The notes under the pieces: generated by a model | The model's database searches: none | Seen by the model: only the letters and a program-made list of their open reading frames with translations | Told to the model about the DNA's origin: nothing | Made by a program: the position numbers and the translations under genes | Source of the DNA: Polyangiaceae bacterium UTPRO1 | GTDB lineage: Bacteria; Desulfobacterota; Binatia; UTPRO1 | NCBI GenBank assembly: GCA_002050235.1 | Contig: MWST01000031.1 | Coordinates: 1-64,000, forward strand | Reading direction: 5' to 3' | Length of the DNA: 64,000 nt | In this document: piece after piece, positions 34,627 to 42,942 of the stretch | How positions within the stretch are numbered: the stretch's first letter is position 1 | Layout of the letters: every line of letters starts with the position of its first letter

Positions 34627-35817
34627 CTATCGTTGCACGACCACGGACGAGCCGTGGCCGAACAGCCCCTGGTTCACGGTGACACCGATCTTCGCGCCCT
34701 CGACCTGGCGGCCTGCCGCCTGGCCGCGCAGCTGCCAGACGAGCTCGCACACCTGCGCGATCGCCTGGGCCGGTATGGCTTCGCCGAAACAGGAGAGGCC
34801 GCCGCTCGGATTCACCGGGACGCGGCCGCCGAGCGTCGTGACGCCGTCGTTCAGGAGCTTCTCCGCGTCGCCCGGGGGACAGAGCCCGATGTTCTCGTAC
34901 CAGTCGAGCTCGAGCGCCGACGAGAGATCGTAGACTTCGGCGACGTCCACGTCCTCGGGGCCGATGCCGGCCTGCGCATAGGCGGCGGCGGCGATCGAAT
35001 CGCGGAATGCGACCGGCGGCGGCGGCGCGGCGGCCGCGGAATCGGTGGCGAAATTCGGCATCTCGATGACGGTGTTGGGGTAGCGGGGCGTCACCGTGGC
35101 CACGGCCGAGATCGCGACCGGGTCGGTGGTGCGCCGGCGCGCGTAGGCCATGCTCGTCAAGACGAGGGCGGCGCCGCCGTCGCTGGTGGCGCAGATCTCG
35201 AGGAGGCGTAGCGGATCGGACACCATCGGCGAGGCCAGGACTTCTTCCTCGGTCACGAGCTTGCGGTAGCGGGCGTAGGGATTTTCGAGCCCGTGCCTCG
35301 CGTTCTTGACCTTGACCTTCGCGAAGTCGCGATCGGTGGCGCCGTAGAGCTCCATGCGCCGCCGCGCGTAGAGGGCGAAGTAGACCGGGTTGGTGGCGCC
35401 GAGGAGGCGAAAGCGCAGCCAGTCGGGATCGTCGCCGCGCTCGCCGGCCTGGGGCGCGAAGAAGCCCTTCGGCGTCGTATCGGCGCCGACTACGAGGGCG
35501 ACGTCGCAGTTGCCGGCGAGTATGTGGGCGCGGGCGACGCTCACCGCCTGCGAGCCGGCGGCGCAGGCGCCGTAGCAGCTCGTGACCTGCGCCCCCGACC
35601 AGCCGAGCGCCTGGGCGATCGAGGCGCCGGCGATGAAGCCCGGGTAGCCGTTGCGGATCGTCTCGCCGCCGGCGACGAACTGCACGTCCCGCCAGGCGAT
35701 GCCGGCGTCGGCAAGGGCAGCGCGCGCCGCCGCTACTCCGTACTCCACGAAGTTCCGACCCCACTTGCCCCAGGGATGCATGCCGACACCCAGGACCGCG
35801 ACCTGGCGCTCGCTCAC
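34627..35817 (-). CDS. ltp4: Ltp4-like thiolase-fold lipid-transfer/aldolase protein
   Basis: The protein has 396 residues from the GTG at 35817, which overlaps the TGA of the DUF35 gene (GTGA). AVLGVGMHPWGKWGRNFVEYG, the SCYGACAAGSQAVSVARA nucleophile region, DTTPKGFFAP, DPLRLLEICATSDGGAALVLTS and VNPSGGLSCFGEAIPAQAIAQVCELVW match mycobacterial Ltp4 (Rv3522). Ltp-type proteins with DUF35 partners catalyse retro-aldol cleavage of steroid side chains; Rhodococcus Ltp3/Ltp4 are needed for C24-branched sterols. The DUF35 partner being encoded immediately upstream strongly supports a two-protein aldolase. Confidence 0.8.
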   Translation of the reverse strand: MSERQVAVLGVGMHPWGKWGRNFVEYGVAAARAALADAGIAWRDVQFVAGGETIRNGYPGFIAGASIAQALGWSGAQVTSCYGACAAGSQAVSVARAHILAGNCDVALVVGADTTPKGFFAPQAGERGDDPDWLRFRLLGATNPVYFALYARRRMELYGATDRDFAKVKVKNARHGLENPYARYRKLVTEEEVLASPMVSDPLRLLEICATSDGGAALVLTSMAYARRRTTDPVAISAVATVTPRYPNTVIEMPNFATDSAAAAPPPPVAFRDSIAAAAYAQAGIGPEDVDVAEVYDLSSALELDWYENIGLCPPGDAEKLLNDGVTTLGGRVPVNPSGGLSCFGEAIPAQAIAQVCELVWQLRGQAAGRQVEGAKIGVTVNQGLFGHGSSVVVQR

Positions 35818-36254
35818 GAGCGGCTCCCGGCGGCAGGCGCCCACTTCCAGACCAGATACTCGTTGGCGTCGTCGCTGTAGAGCGTCTCGACGACGAGCTC
35901 CATGCGCATGCCGACCTGCAAGTCGGCGGTCGCGACGCCGTTCGCCACCTGGCCGAGCACGACCATCTTCTCGTCGGCGAGCTCGACCGCCGCGATCGCG
36001 TAGGGCGCGAACGGCTCCGGCGATACGTAGGGTGCGGGCGGCTGGTAGCGATTGTCGGTGTAGGACCAGAGCGTACCGCTCGCCGACAACGGCACCTCCT
36101 CGAGGTCGGCGGCGCCGCAGGCGGGATTGCGGCAGGCGAACGACTCCCTGGGAAAGAAGTAGCTGCGGCACGAGCGGCAGCGGCTGCCGATCAGCCGCGG
36201 ACGCTCGGGGCGGGCGTCGAACCAGCTTGCCATGGCCGAGACCTTGTTCTTCAC
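35814..36254 (-). CDS. DUF35 (Zn-ribbon plus OB-fold) partner of the Ltp protein
   Basis: The protein has 146 residues from the GTG at 36254. The rubredoxin-like zinc ribbon is CRSCRSYFFPRESFACRNPACG (residues about 24-47) and the OB fold contains GTLWSYTDNRYQPPAPY and VANGVATADLQVGMRMELVVE. DUF35 proteins bind acyl-CoA and are obligate partners of Ltp aldolases, as in Ltp2 with the ChsH2 DUF35 domain. Its start overlaps the upstream dehydrogenase stop by GTGA, and its stop overlaps the Ltp start by GTGA, so three genes are co-translated. Confidence 0.85.
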   Translation of the reverse strand: MKNKVSAMASWFDARPERPRLIGSRCRSCRSYFFPRESFACRNPACGAADLEEVPLSASGTLWSYTDNRYQPPAPYVSPEPFAPYAIAAVELADEKMVVLGQVANGVATADLQVGMRMELVVETLYSDDANEYLVWKWAPAAGSRS

Positions 36255-37291
36255 GATGCCTCCTCTCGCGACTCCGACTGCAGGACGGCCGCGGCGACGC
36301 GGGCGCGGTGCCAGCTGCTCGTGCCCCACGCCGTCTCGAGCGCCCAGGCGCGCTTCATCCACATATGGAGATCGACCTCCCAGGTGTAGCCGATGGCGCC
36401 GTGGACTTGCAGCGCCGTGCGCGCCGCGAAGGCGGCGGCGTCGGCGGCGGCGATCTTCGCGTGCGAGGCGTCACGACCGCGGTTGGCGGCCTCGCGGGCT
36501 GCTGCGTAGGCGGCGCGATACACCACCGGCCGCGCGAACTCGAGCCGCACCTGGGCATTGGCGAGCATGTGCTTGACCGCCTGGAAGCTGCCTATTGCGC
36601 GGCCGAATTGCTGGCGCTGCCGGGCGTAGCGGACGGCTTCCTCGATGAGGCGCGCGGCGACGCCGAGGAGCTGCGCTGCGGTGCCGAGCGTGCCGCGATC
36701 GATCGCCGCGGCGCGCAGGCGCCGAGCCTGGGCGCCGGCTGCGAGTCGCGTCCGGTCCGCGGGCGTCCAGGCGACCCGGAAGAGACGCTGCGCCCCGTCG
36801 AGGTGCGGCAGGCGTTCGAGGCGCACGTGCGCGCGCGGCACGGCATGGATGGCGTCGCCGTCGGCGAGGAGGAGGAGGTCGGCGACGTCGGCGTGGCTCA
36901 CCCAGGGATTGGGCGGGAAGCCCACCGCGACCACGCTCTCGCCCGCGGCGATGCGCTCGAGCCACGGATCGGCGAGCGCCCGCTCCGTCACCGCAGCGAG
37001 CAGCGGCACCGCGATCAGGGCGGTGTCGACGACCGCTTCGGGCAGCGCCGCCCGTCCGGTCTCCTCGAGCGGCAGGATGGCGGCGATCTCGTCGAGCCCG
37101 AGGCCGCCGGCGCCCTCGGGAACGAGGAGCCCGAGGAGGCCGAGCTCGGCCAGGGCACGCCAGCGTCCGGGATCGTGGGCGTGCTCCTGATCCCAGACCT
37201 GGCGTACGGCCGCCGGGGCGCAGGTGCGCTCGAGGACGCCGCGCACGCTGTCGCGGAAGCGGAGCTGCTCCTCTGTGAAGGCGAAATGCAT
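36251..37291 (-). CDS. FadE32/FadE33-type acyl-CoA dehydrogenase subunit
   Basis: The protein has 346 residues, short for the family. MHFAFTEEQLRFRDSVRGVLERT, GLLVPEGAGGLGLDEIAAILPLEETGRAALPE, RQQFGRAIGSFQAVKHMLANAQVRLEFARP and QVHGAIGYTWEVDLHMWMKRAW are clear. The beta domain is reduced and SEPxxGSD absent. Such small subunits (FadE32, FadE33) pair with FadE31 in M. tuberculosis. Here the FadE31-like gene lies six bases upstream, giving the expected pair. Its product would act late in HIP degradation. The stop overlaps the DUF35 start. Confidence 0.75.
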   Translation of the reverse strand: MHFAFTEEQLRFRDSVRGVLERTCAPAAVRQVWDQEHAHDPGRWRALAELGLLGLLVPEGAGGLGLDEIAAILPLEETGRAALPEAVVDTALIAVPLLAAVTERALADPWLERIAAGESVVAVGFPPNPWVSHADVADLLLLADGDAIHAVPRAHVRLERLPHLDGAQRLFRVAWTPADRTRLAAGAQARRLRAAAIDRGTLGTAAQLLGVAARLIEEAVRYARQRQQFGRAIGSFQAVKHMLANAQVRLEFARPVVYRAAYAAAREAANRGRDASHAKIAAADAAAFAARTALQVHGAIGYTWEVDLHMWMKRAWALETAWGTSSWHRARVAAAVLQSESREEAS

Positions 37292-37297
37292 CGATCC

Positions 37298-38455
37298 TCA
37301 GTCGCGGGGCAGGCCGAGAACGCGTTCGGCGATGACGTTGCGTTGGATCTCGTTGGTGCCGGCGTAGATCGGCCCGGCGAGCGAGAAGAGGAAGCCGTCG
37401 AGCCACCCCGCGGCTTCTGGCGGCGCCGCCGCCGGCAGCAGTCCGGCATCGCTGCCGAGCAGCGCCAGCGCGGTCTCGTGCATGCGCACGTCCATCTCGG
37501 ACCAAAAGATCTTGCCGAGGCTGGCCTCGGCGCCGATCGCGCCTCCGGCGAGCAGCCGCGATGCCGTGGCATAGGTCGCGAGCGAGTACGCCTCCGCATC
37601 CATCCACGCGCGCACGACGAGATCGCGCAGGGCCGGATCGGCGCCGGCGCCGCGCGCCTCCCAGAGCCGGCGCAGGCGGCGCGCCGTCGCCTGGAAGCGG
37701 GCGGGGCTGCGCAGCATGAGCCCGCGCTCGAAACCGGCCGTCGCCATGGCGATCTTCCAGCCCTGGTGCTCCTCGCCGAGGCGGTTGGCGCGCGGCACGC
37801 GGGCGTCGTCGAAGAACACCTCGGCGAAGCCGGTCTCGCCGTCGAGCTGCGGGATCGGCCGCACCCGTACCCCGGGAGTGTCGAGCGGCATCAAGATGAA
37901 GGACAGACCCTTGTGGCGTTCCGAGGTCGGGTCGGTGCGGACGAGGCAGAAGATCCAGTCGGCGAACGCCGCCCGCGAGCACCACGTCTTCTGGCCGTTC
38001 AATACGTAGTGGTCGCCGTCGAGGCGGGCGCTGGTGCGGATCGCGGCCATGTCGCTTCCCGCGTTCGGCTCCGACCAGCCTTGGGCCCAGACCTCCTCGC
38101 CGCGCGCCATTTTCGGGAGGTAGCGCGCCTTCTGTTCCGGCGTGCCGAACTCCATGAGCGTCGGCCCGAGGAGGAAGATGCCGTTCTGGTTGACGCGTCC
38201 CGGCGCCTCCGCAGCCCAGTACTCCTCCTCGAAGATCAGCCACTCGATGAGGTTGCAGCCCCGGCCGCCGTACTCGACCGGCCATGACACCATCGCCCAG
38301 CCGCCGTCGTGGAGGGTGCGCTCCCATTCGCAGTGGCGACGGAAGCCCTCGGCGGTGTCCATGGATGGAAGCGGCGTTCGCGGGACATGGGCGTCGAGCC
38401 AGGCGCGCACCTCGGCGCGGAAGGCCTCCTGCGCCGGCGTGAAGGTGAGATCCAT
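37298..38455 (-). CDS. fadE31: FadE31-like acyl-CoA dehydrogenase subunit
   Basis: The protein has 385 residues. MDTAEGFRRHCEWERTLHDGGW, WPVEYGGRGCNLIEWLIFEEEYWAAEAPGR, AQGWSEPNAGSDMAAIRT, GQKTWCSRAAF, ERGLMLRSPARFQATARRL and GPIYAGTNEIQRNVIAERVLGLPR agree with FadE31 (Rv3562). FAD/substrate motifs (SEPNAGSD, GTNEIQRN) are intact. It probably forms alpha2-beta2 with the downstream small subunit and acts on the acyl-CoA formed after C-ring opening. It lies four bases downstream of echA20. Confidence 0.8.
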   Translation of the reverse strand: MDLTFTPAQEAFRAEVRAWLDAHVPRTPLPSMDTAEGFRRHCEWERTLHDGGWAMVSWPVEYGGRGCNLIEWLIFEEEYWAAEAPGRVNQNGIFLLGPTLMEFGTPEQKARYLPKMARGEEVWAQGWSEPNAGSDMAAIRTSARLDGDHYVLNGQKTWCSRAAFADWIFCLVRTDPTSERHKGLSFILMPLDTPGVRVRPIPQLDGETGFAEVFFDDARVPRANRLGEEHQGWKIAMATAGFERGLMLRSPARFQATARRLRRLWEARGAGADPALRDLVVRAWMDAEAYSLATYATASRLLAGGAIGAEASLGKIFWSEMDVRMHETALALLGSDAGLLPAAAPPEAAGWLDGFLFSLAGPIYAGTNEIQRNVIAERVLGLPRD

Positions 38456-38459
38456 CGCC

Positions 38460-39221
38460 CTACTTCCCTACGTCCTTGAAGGTCGCGTCGCGCTTCCCGA
38501 CGAAGGCGTCGCGCGCCTCCTGCGAGTCGGGGGAATTGTAGAGCTCGAGCGTGAAGCCTTGCTCGAAGCGATAGCTGCGCTTGATGTCGAGGAGCTCGAT
38601 GCCGTTCAGCGACTCCTTGGCGAGGCGCAGGGCCTTCGGGCTCTTGGCCGCGATCTTGGCCGCGAGGGCGCGCGCCGCCGGGTGCAGCTCGGCGCGCGGC
38701 AGGACGGCTTCGAGGGCGCCCAACCGGTAGGCCTCGGCGGCGCTGATCGGCTCCCCGGTGTAGAGCATCTTCCGCACCTTCTGGATCGGAAACATGCGCA
38801 GCAGATGCGAAGCGGCGCCGAGGGCACCGCGATCGATCTCCGGAAGGCCGAAGGTCGCGTCCTCGGAGGCGAGGATGACGTCGCAGGAGCCGACGAGGCC
38901 GATGCCGCCGCCGAGCACGAAACCGTGGGCCGCTGCGATCACCGGCACCGGACAGTCGTGGATCGCCGCGAAGGAGTCGTAGCAGCCCTTGTTGACCTTG
39001 GTGATGAGCGTGGCGTCGCGCGCCAGCTCCTTGATGTCGACGCCGGCGCAGAAGCCGCGACCCTCGGCGGCGAGCAGGACGACGCTGACGTCGTCGCGGC
39101 TGCCGGTCGCGGCGATGGTGCGTGCCAGCTCCGCCCACCCGGCACTATCGAAGGCGTTCACGGGCGGGTGGTCGAGCAGGATCTCGGCGATGCGGTCGGC
39201 GACGGATGTTCGGATCGGCAC
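38460..39221 (-). CDS. echA20: EchA20-like crotonase (steroid D-ring hydrolase)
   Basis: The protein has 253 residues from a GTG at 39221. ILLDHPPVNAFDSAGWAELA, AEGRGFCAGVDIKELARDATLI, KVNKGCYDSFAAIHDCPVPVIAA, GGGIGLVGSCDVILASEDATFGLPEIDRGALGAASHL and SYRFEQGFTLELYN align with mycobacterial EchA20 (Rv3550). EchA20 opens the D ring of the C/D-ring intermediate by retro-Claisen hydrolysis, just before IpdAB opens ring C. Consistently, ipdB and ipdA lie directly upstream. The orthology is convincing. Confidence 0.85.
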   Translation of the reverse strand: MPIRTSVADRIAEILLDHPPVNAFDSAGWAELARTIAATGSRDDVSVVLLAAEGRGFCAGVDIKELARDATLITKVNKGCYDSFAAIHDCPVPVIAAAHGFVLGGGIGLVGSCDVILASEDATFGLPEIDRGALGAASHLLRMFPIQKVRKMLYTGEPISAAEAYRLGALEAVLPRAELHPAARALAAKIAAKSPKALRLAKESLNGIELLDIKRSYRFEQGFTLELYNSPDSQEARDAFVGKRDATFKDVGK

Positions 39222-39230
39222 GAGCGGCTC

Positions 39231-40010
39231 CTATTTTTTGAAGACGGTAGCCCGCGCATCGTGCGGGTCGAGGACGGTGCGGATCAAGCGCAGCTGCTCC
39301 GCGCTCGGCGCCGGCGTCGTGCCGAGATCGGCCGCGCGCGCCAGCGGAAAACTAGTTGCCGCCTCGACCTGGTCGAGGGTGACGCCGGGGTGTATGGAGC
39401 GCAGGCGCATGGCGTGGTCGGGGCCCGCGAAGTCGAGCACGGCTAGATTCGTCACTACGAGGCGGAGCGCATGGAGGTCGCGGCGTACGCCGGGCTCCCA
39501 GCGAGCCGGGTCGTATCCGGCGCCGGAGGCCATGTCGACGCGCTCGACGAAGGTGCGCCGCGAATGATCGGGGACGAAGAAGCTGCAGGGGTGGTTGATG
39601 GTATTGCCGGGGATGCCGCGCACGCCGAGGAGCTGGATCTTCGGCTTCTGGAAAGTGCCGCCGATATAGCTGATGTTGATGGCGCCGGAGCGGTCGATCT
39701 GGGTCGGCATGGTCATGGCGTGGCGGCGCCCGCTCCACAGCAGGTCGAACACCCTGCGGAAGGGCAGCCAACCTTCGACGGGCGGCCGATAGTCCGCCGG
39801 CCGCCGGCCCACCGGCACCGGCTCGGCGACGAGCAGGCATTCGCCGTCGGTCAGCATCAGGTCGGGAGCGAAAGTGAGCCGGGCGAGGCCCGCCGCGAGG
39901 CGAGGGACGAGGCCGAGCCCCGAAGCGAGGATCTCTCCGTCGCCGCGCCAGGCCTCGGCGGCGGCGGCGATGCAGAGCTCGGCGAGCGTGTAGTCGGGCG
40001 TCATCGGCAT
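39231..40010 (-). CDS. ipdB: IpdB-like CoA-transferase-fold hydrolase subunit
   Basis: The protein has 259 residues (alternative ATG two codons later). ELCIAAAAEAWRGDGEILASGLGLVPRLAAGLA, DLMLTDGECLLVAEP, QIDRSGAINISYIGG and RGIPGNTINHPCSFFVPDHS match the beta subunit IpdB (Rv3552). IpdAB has the class I CoA-transferase fold but is a hydrolase that opens the last steroid ring (COCHEA-CoA). The subunit pair is encoded together, with IpdA nine bases upstream. The TAG lies in a short T-rich run before echA20. Confidence 0.85.
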   Translation of the reverse strand: MPMTPDYTLAELCIAAAAEAWRGDGEILASGLGLVPRLAAGLARLTFAPDLMLTDGECLLVAEPVPVGRRPADYRPPVEGWLPFRRVFDLLWSGRRHAMTMPTQIDRSGAINISYIGGTFQKPKIQLLGVRGIPGNTINHPCSFFVPDHSRRTFVERVDMASGAGYDPARWEPGVRRDLHALRLVVTNLAVLDFAGPDHAMRLRSIHPGVTLDQVEAATSFPLARAADLGTTPAPSAEQLRLIRTVLDPHDARATVFKK

Positions 40011-40019
40011 CTGACGGTT

Positions 40020-40898
40020 TCAGAAGATCGGCGGTGGGATGGCATGGATCCGGGCGGCGCCGCCGACGGCGTCGCCATACGCCACGTCGTCGACGTCGAC
40101 GAAGCGGGCCCGGTAGTCCGCCCAGGCGTCCGGCGCGGTCGCCGCACAGTACGTTTTCAAGTGTTCGAGGTCGATGCCGTACGCCGGCGAGCAGGAGGTC
40201 GGGTGCGCGCCGAGCGGCGCTTCGACGACGGCGTCGACCATGCCGCGATCGAGGACGAGGGTGTGCAGACAGCCGTGGTCGGCAAAGCTCTCGGTCGCCA
40301 CGATGCGCTCGCAGGTCACGTAGCGCCGCGTCGCGGCGCCGCAGAAGAGGTCGTCGAAATACGGATCGGGACCGAGAATCTGGGCGTTGCCGCGAGCGTC
40401 GGCGTGGTCGACGTGGACGAGCGCGGCGTCGAGCGGCAGCGCCGGCATCGCCAGCAAACGCTCGCCGTCGGCGTAGGGCGACACCACGGTTGCGAGCTCG
40501 GCTTGGAGTCGGGTGACGTCGGTGGCGAGGCCGGCGCGTATCGGCAGGAAGGGGAGGCGCAGCATCGCGGCGCGGAGCCCCCACTGGATCATGCCCTCGT
40601 CGAGCTCCATGACCTGGAGAGCGCCCGTCTGCCGTGCCATCCGGAAATGCGGGTCGAGCGGGATCAGGTCGAGGGAGACGAAGCCGAACACGAGCTTGCG
40701 CACCTTGCCGGCGGCGCAGAGCAAGCCGACGTCCGGTCCGCCGTACGAGACCACCGTCAGATCCCGCAGCGGCGAGCGCAAGATCGCGCGCACCAGCGCC
40801 ATGGGCTTGCGGCGTGCGCCCCAGCCGCCGATGCCGATGGTCATACCGTCGCGCAGCTCGGCGACGACCTCGGCGAGCGTCCGGCGCTTATCGGCCAT
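40020..40898 (-). CDS. ipdA: IpdA-like CoA-transferase-fold hydrolase subunit
   Basis: The protein has 292 residues from the ATG at 40898, about the remembered length of mycobacterial IpdA. LAEVVAELRDGMTIGIGGWGARRKPMALVRAILRS, LTVVSYGGPDVGLLCAAGKVRKL, FGFVSLDLIP, PFLPIRAGLATDV, DPYFDDLFCGAATRRYVTCERIVATE and HPTSCSPAYGID agree with IpdA (Rv3551). With IpdB it hydrolyses ring C. It is the first gene of the 13-gene minus-strand array and lies downstream of the KstR-like palindrome at 40982-41001. Confidence 0.9.
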   Translation of the reverse strand: MADKRRTLAEVVAELRDGMTIGIGGWGARRKPMALVRAILRSPLRDLTVVSYGGPDVGLLCAAGKVRKLVFGFVSLDLIPLDPHFRMARQTGALQVMELDEGMIQWGLRAAMLRLPFLPIRAGLATDVTRLQAELATVVSPYADGERLLAMPALPLDAALVHVDHADARGNAQILGPDPYFDDLFCGAATRRYVTCERIVATESFADHGCLHTLVLDRGMVDAVVEAPLGAHPTSCSPAYGIDLEHLKTYCAATAPDAWADYRARFVDVDDVAYGDAVGGAARIHAIPPPIF

Positions 40899-40981
40899 CG
40901 GCGGGTCTCGTGATACTGGGTGGCGTGGGGAAGCGGGGCACGGGCGACGATCCGGCGGCTTCTCTAGCATCGGGATGCAGA

Positions 40982-41001
40982 AAATGAAACGTGTTGCACT
41001 T
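40982..41001. promoter_or_regulatory. KstR-like palindrome between ipdA and the MreB-like gene
   Basis: Core TGAAACGTGTTGCA (40985-40998) fits TnnAACnnGTTnnA exactly and shares AACGTGTT with the site at 53021-53034. Symmetry extends outward (AA..TG/CA..TT). It lies 84 bases upstream of the ipdA ATG and 3 bases upstream of the preferred start of the divergent MreB-like gene. On base composition I would expect such a match by chance about 0.1 times per window. Confidence 0.55.
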
Positions 41002-41004
41002 TCC

Positions 41005-41820
41005 ATGTGGCGGCGGGCGCGAGGCTGGTGGCGCCCCGCGGTCGCGATCGATCTCGGCACGGCGTGGACGCGGCTCGCCGATGCGTCGGCGCGGCTTCGG
41101 GTCGACGCACCGACCGTAGCCACCGAGCGCTCGGCGCTGCGCTCCGGCGTGATCGTGGACCCGGAGGCGGCTGTGGCCGTGCTGGCGCCGCTTCTCGGAC
41201 AGGTGCGGCGCGGCGTCGGCGGCGGTGTGCGCGTGCTCGCCGGAGTCCCGAGCGACGCCTCGCCGGTCGAGCGGGCGGCGCGCGAGGCGGCGCTTCGCGC
41301 CAGCGGCGCCGTCGCCGCGGCGCTCGTCCCGGAGCCGCTCGCCGCCGCGATCGGGGCGGGAATCGACGTCGGCGGACCTTATGCCGCGCTCGTGGTCGAC
41401 GTCGGCGAGGGAGTGACGGATTGCGCTCTCGTCGGCGAGGGGAGAGTGCTCGCTGCCGGCGCGGCGCGGATCGGGTGCGCGGATTTTCGCCGCGCCGTTG
41501 CCGCCGAGCGCGGCGTCGATCTAGAGGCAGCGGAGAGGATGTTGCGCGTCGAAGGCGTCGCGGTGATCGCACCGCTCGCCGACGCCGCCTTGGCGCCGGT
41601 GCTGGCGCTGCTCGCGGAGCTTTCGGCGCACCGGGCGTGCGAGGTGATCGAGACCGGCATCACGCTCACCGGCGGCGGCGCCATGATTCCCGGCCTCGGC
41701 CGTCGGCTCACCGAGAAGACGGCCGTCGAGACGCGCACGGTCGCGCGCGCCCACGAGTGCGTCGTGCGCGGAGTCGCCGCGATGCTGCCGGCGGCCGACG
41801 CGCTCGGACTCTGGCGTTGA
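41005..41820 (+). CDS. Shortened MreB-like actin-fold protein
   Basis: About 271 residues from the ATG at 41005; ATGs at 40984 or 40975 would add 7 or 10. Actin-superfamily motifs are in order: phosphate-1 VAIDLGTAWTRL (about 12), VLAGVPSDASPVERAAREAALRASG and EPLAAAIGAG as in MreB, phosphate-2 VVDVGEGVTDCAL (MreB has GGGTT at this place), and adenosine GITLTGGGAMIPGLGRRL (about 215). MreB is normally about 340 residues; here the region between phosphate-2 and adenosine is compressed, as if subdomain IIB were reduced. It has an N-terminal Arg/Trp patch (MWRRARGWWRP), a possible membrane anchor. It is divergent from ipdA. No mreC or mreD is nearby. Confidence 0.75.
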   Translation: MWRRARGWWRPAVAIDLGTAWTRLADASARLRVDAPTVATERSALRSGVIVDPEAAVAVLAPLLGQVRRGVGGGVRVLAGVPSDASPVERAAREAALRASGAVAAALVPEPLAAAIGAGIDVGGPYAALVVDVGEGVTDCALVGEGRVLAAGAARIGCADFRRAVAAERGVDLEAAERMLRVEGVAVIAPLADAALAPVLALLAELSAHRACEVIETGITLTGGGAMIPGLGRRLTEKTAVETRTVARAHECVVRGVAAMLPAADALGLWR

Positions 41821-41832
41821 CGGCGCTGCGGT

Positions 41833-42906
41833 TCAGGGGGACGCGTCGCCGGCTAGCGTGCAGTCGAGGAAACCGTCGTCGAAGATCGCCCCGATCAGCA
41901 GACGATTGCCGCGGACGGCGGCGGCGCTCGACGCCGAGAGCGCGGTGCCGTCGTCGAGGTACACCTCGTCGACCTCGCCGGTCGCAGGAACCACGCGCAG
42001 CACTTGCGAGGGCGACGGCGTCGACGGATCGGCGCCATGCGCCTCGACCCGCAGGAGCTTCGGGTGCGCCGCGATCCAGAGGGCGCCGTCGGCTGCGACC
42101 TCTATGTTGTCGGGGCCGCTGCCGAGCGGGATGTCGCGGCGGAAGGTCAAAGTCTCGCTGGCGGGATCGCGGGCGTAGACGCGGACGCTCCGACCCGTGG
42201 TCGAAGCGACGTAGAGGGTCTTGCCGTCGGGGCTAACGTTGATGCCGTTCGGGAAGACGAGGTCGGTGAGGGCAGGGCGGAAGCCGCCCGGGCCATAGAA
42301 CAGCACCTGCGCATCGGCGAGCCGGAGGTAGGTCTCGATGGTCTGCAGCCTGCCCGGCGGATGGGCGTGCGAGTTGGTGACGTAGAAGCGGTCGAGGCCC
42401 ACCGCCACGAGGTCGTTCGGCATCATCAGGAGCGGGTCCGTGAGCGTCGCGCGATGCAGGAGCCCGTTCTCGGTGAGATCGAAGATCTCGACGGCGTACG
42501 CCGCCGGCGTATCGCCGCCGGCCGGATGGTTGACGACGAAGAGCACGTCCCGTCCGTCGGCGCCGGCCCAGAGGCTGAGCCCTTGCGGCTGGAAGCGGGC
42601 GTCGGCGCTCGGCGTGAGGTTGACGGGCGGCGTGTCGGGTGTGCCCAGGTCGTAGGCCCAGATCGCGCCGGGGACTGCTCTCCCGGAGCGGAGCGCCCGC
42701 CGGTCGCTCGCAGAGACGTAGGCGATGCCGGTGCGCGGATGGATGGTGATGTCCTCGGGTCCGACCGGCCCGGCGACTAGGCGGCAGGTGCCGGCGGCAT
42801 GCGGGTGGATGCGGCGAAAAGCGCCGGCCAGCCACAGGAGCCGTAGCACCTGGACGCCGATGCCCAGAAGGGCGAACAACGCGACGATTGTCAGCACACG
42901 GCGCAT
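41833..42906 (-). CDS. Membrane-anchored PON/SMP-30-like beta-propeller lactonase
   Basis: The protein has 357 residues. An N-terminal membrane anchor or uncleaved signal (VLTIVALFALLGIGVQVLRLLWLAGAF) resembles paraoxonase topology. Putative calcium-site strands of a six-bladed propeller: GPEDITIHP, MPNDLVAV, FPNGINVSPDG and GPDNIEV, matching the PON Glu-Asp, Asn, Asn and Asp-Asn ligand pattern. It likely hydrolyses lactones or aryl esters at the membrane. It converges on the MreB-like gene and lies 36 bases downstream of the alpha/beta hydrolase. Confidence 0.8.
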   Translation of the reverse strand: MRRVLTIVALFALLGIGVQVLRLLWLAGAFRRIHPHAAGTCRLVAGPVGPEDITIHPRTGIAYVSASDRRALRSGRAVPGAIWAYDLGTPDTPPVNLTPSADARFQPQGLSLWAGADGRDVLFVVNHPAGGDTPAAYAVEIFDLTENGLLHRATLTDPLLMMPNDLVAVGLDRFYVTNSHAHPPGRLQTIETYLRLADAQVLFYGPGGFRPALTDLVFPNGINVSPDGKTLYVASTTGRSVRVYARDPASETLTFRRDIPLGSGPDNIEVAADGALWIAAHPKLLRVEAHGADPSTPSPSQVLRVVPATGEVDEVYLDDGTALSASSAAAVRGNRLLIGAIFDDGFLDCTLAGDASP

Positions 42907-42942
42907 GCGGCTCTCACGGCTCCTCGACGCAGCGGGTCGGCG

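Noticed and set aside
35651-38287. 878-codon open frame on the plus strand
   Set aside because: Antisense to three clear acyl-CoA dehydrogenase/DUF35 genes; low-complexity Arg/Glu-rich translation.
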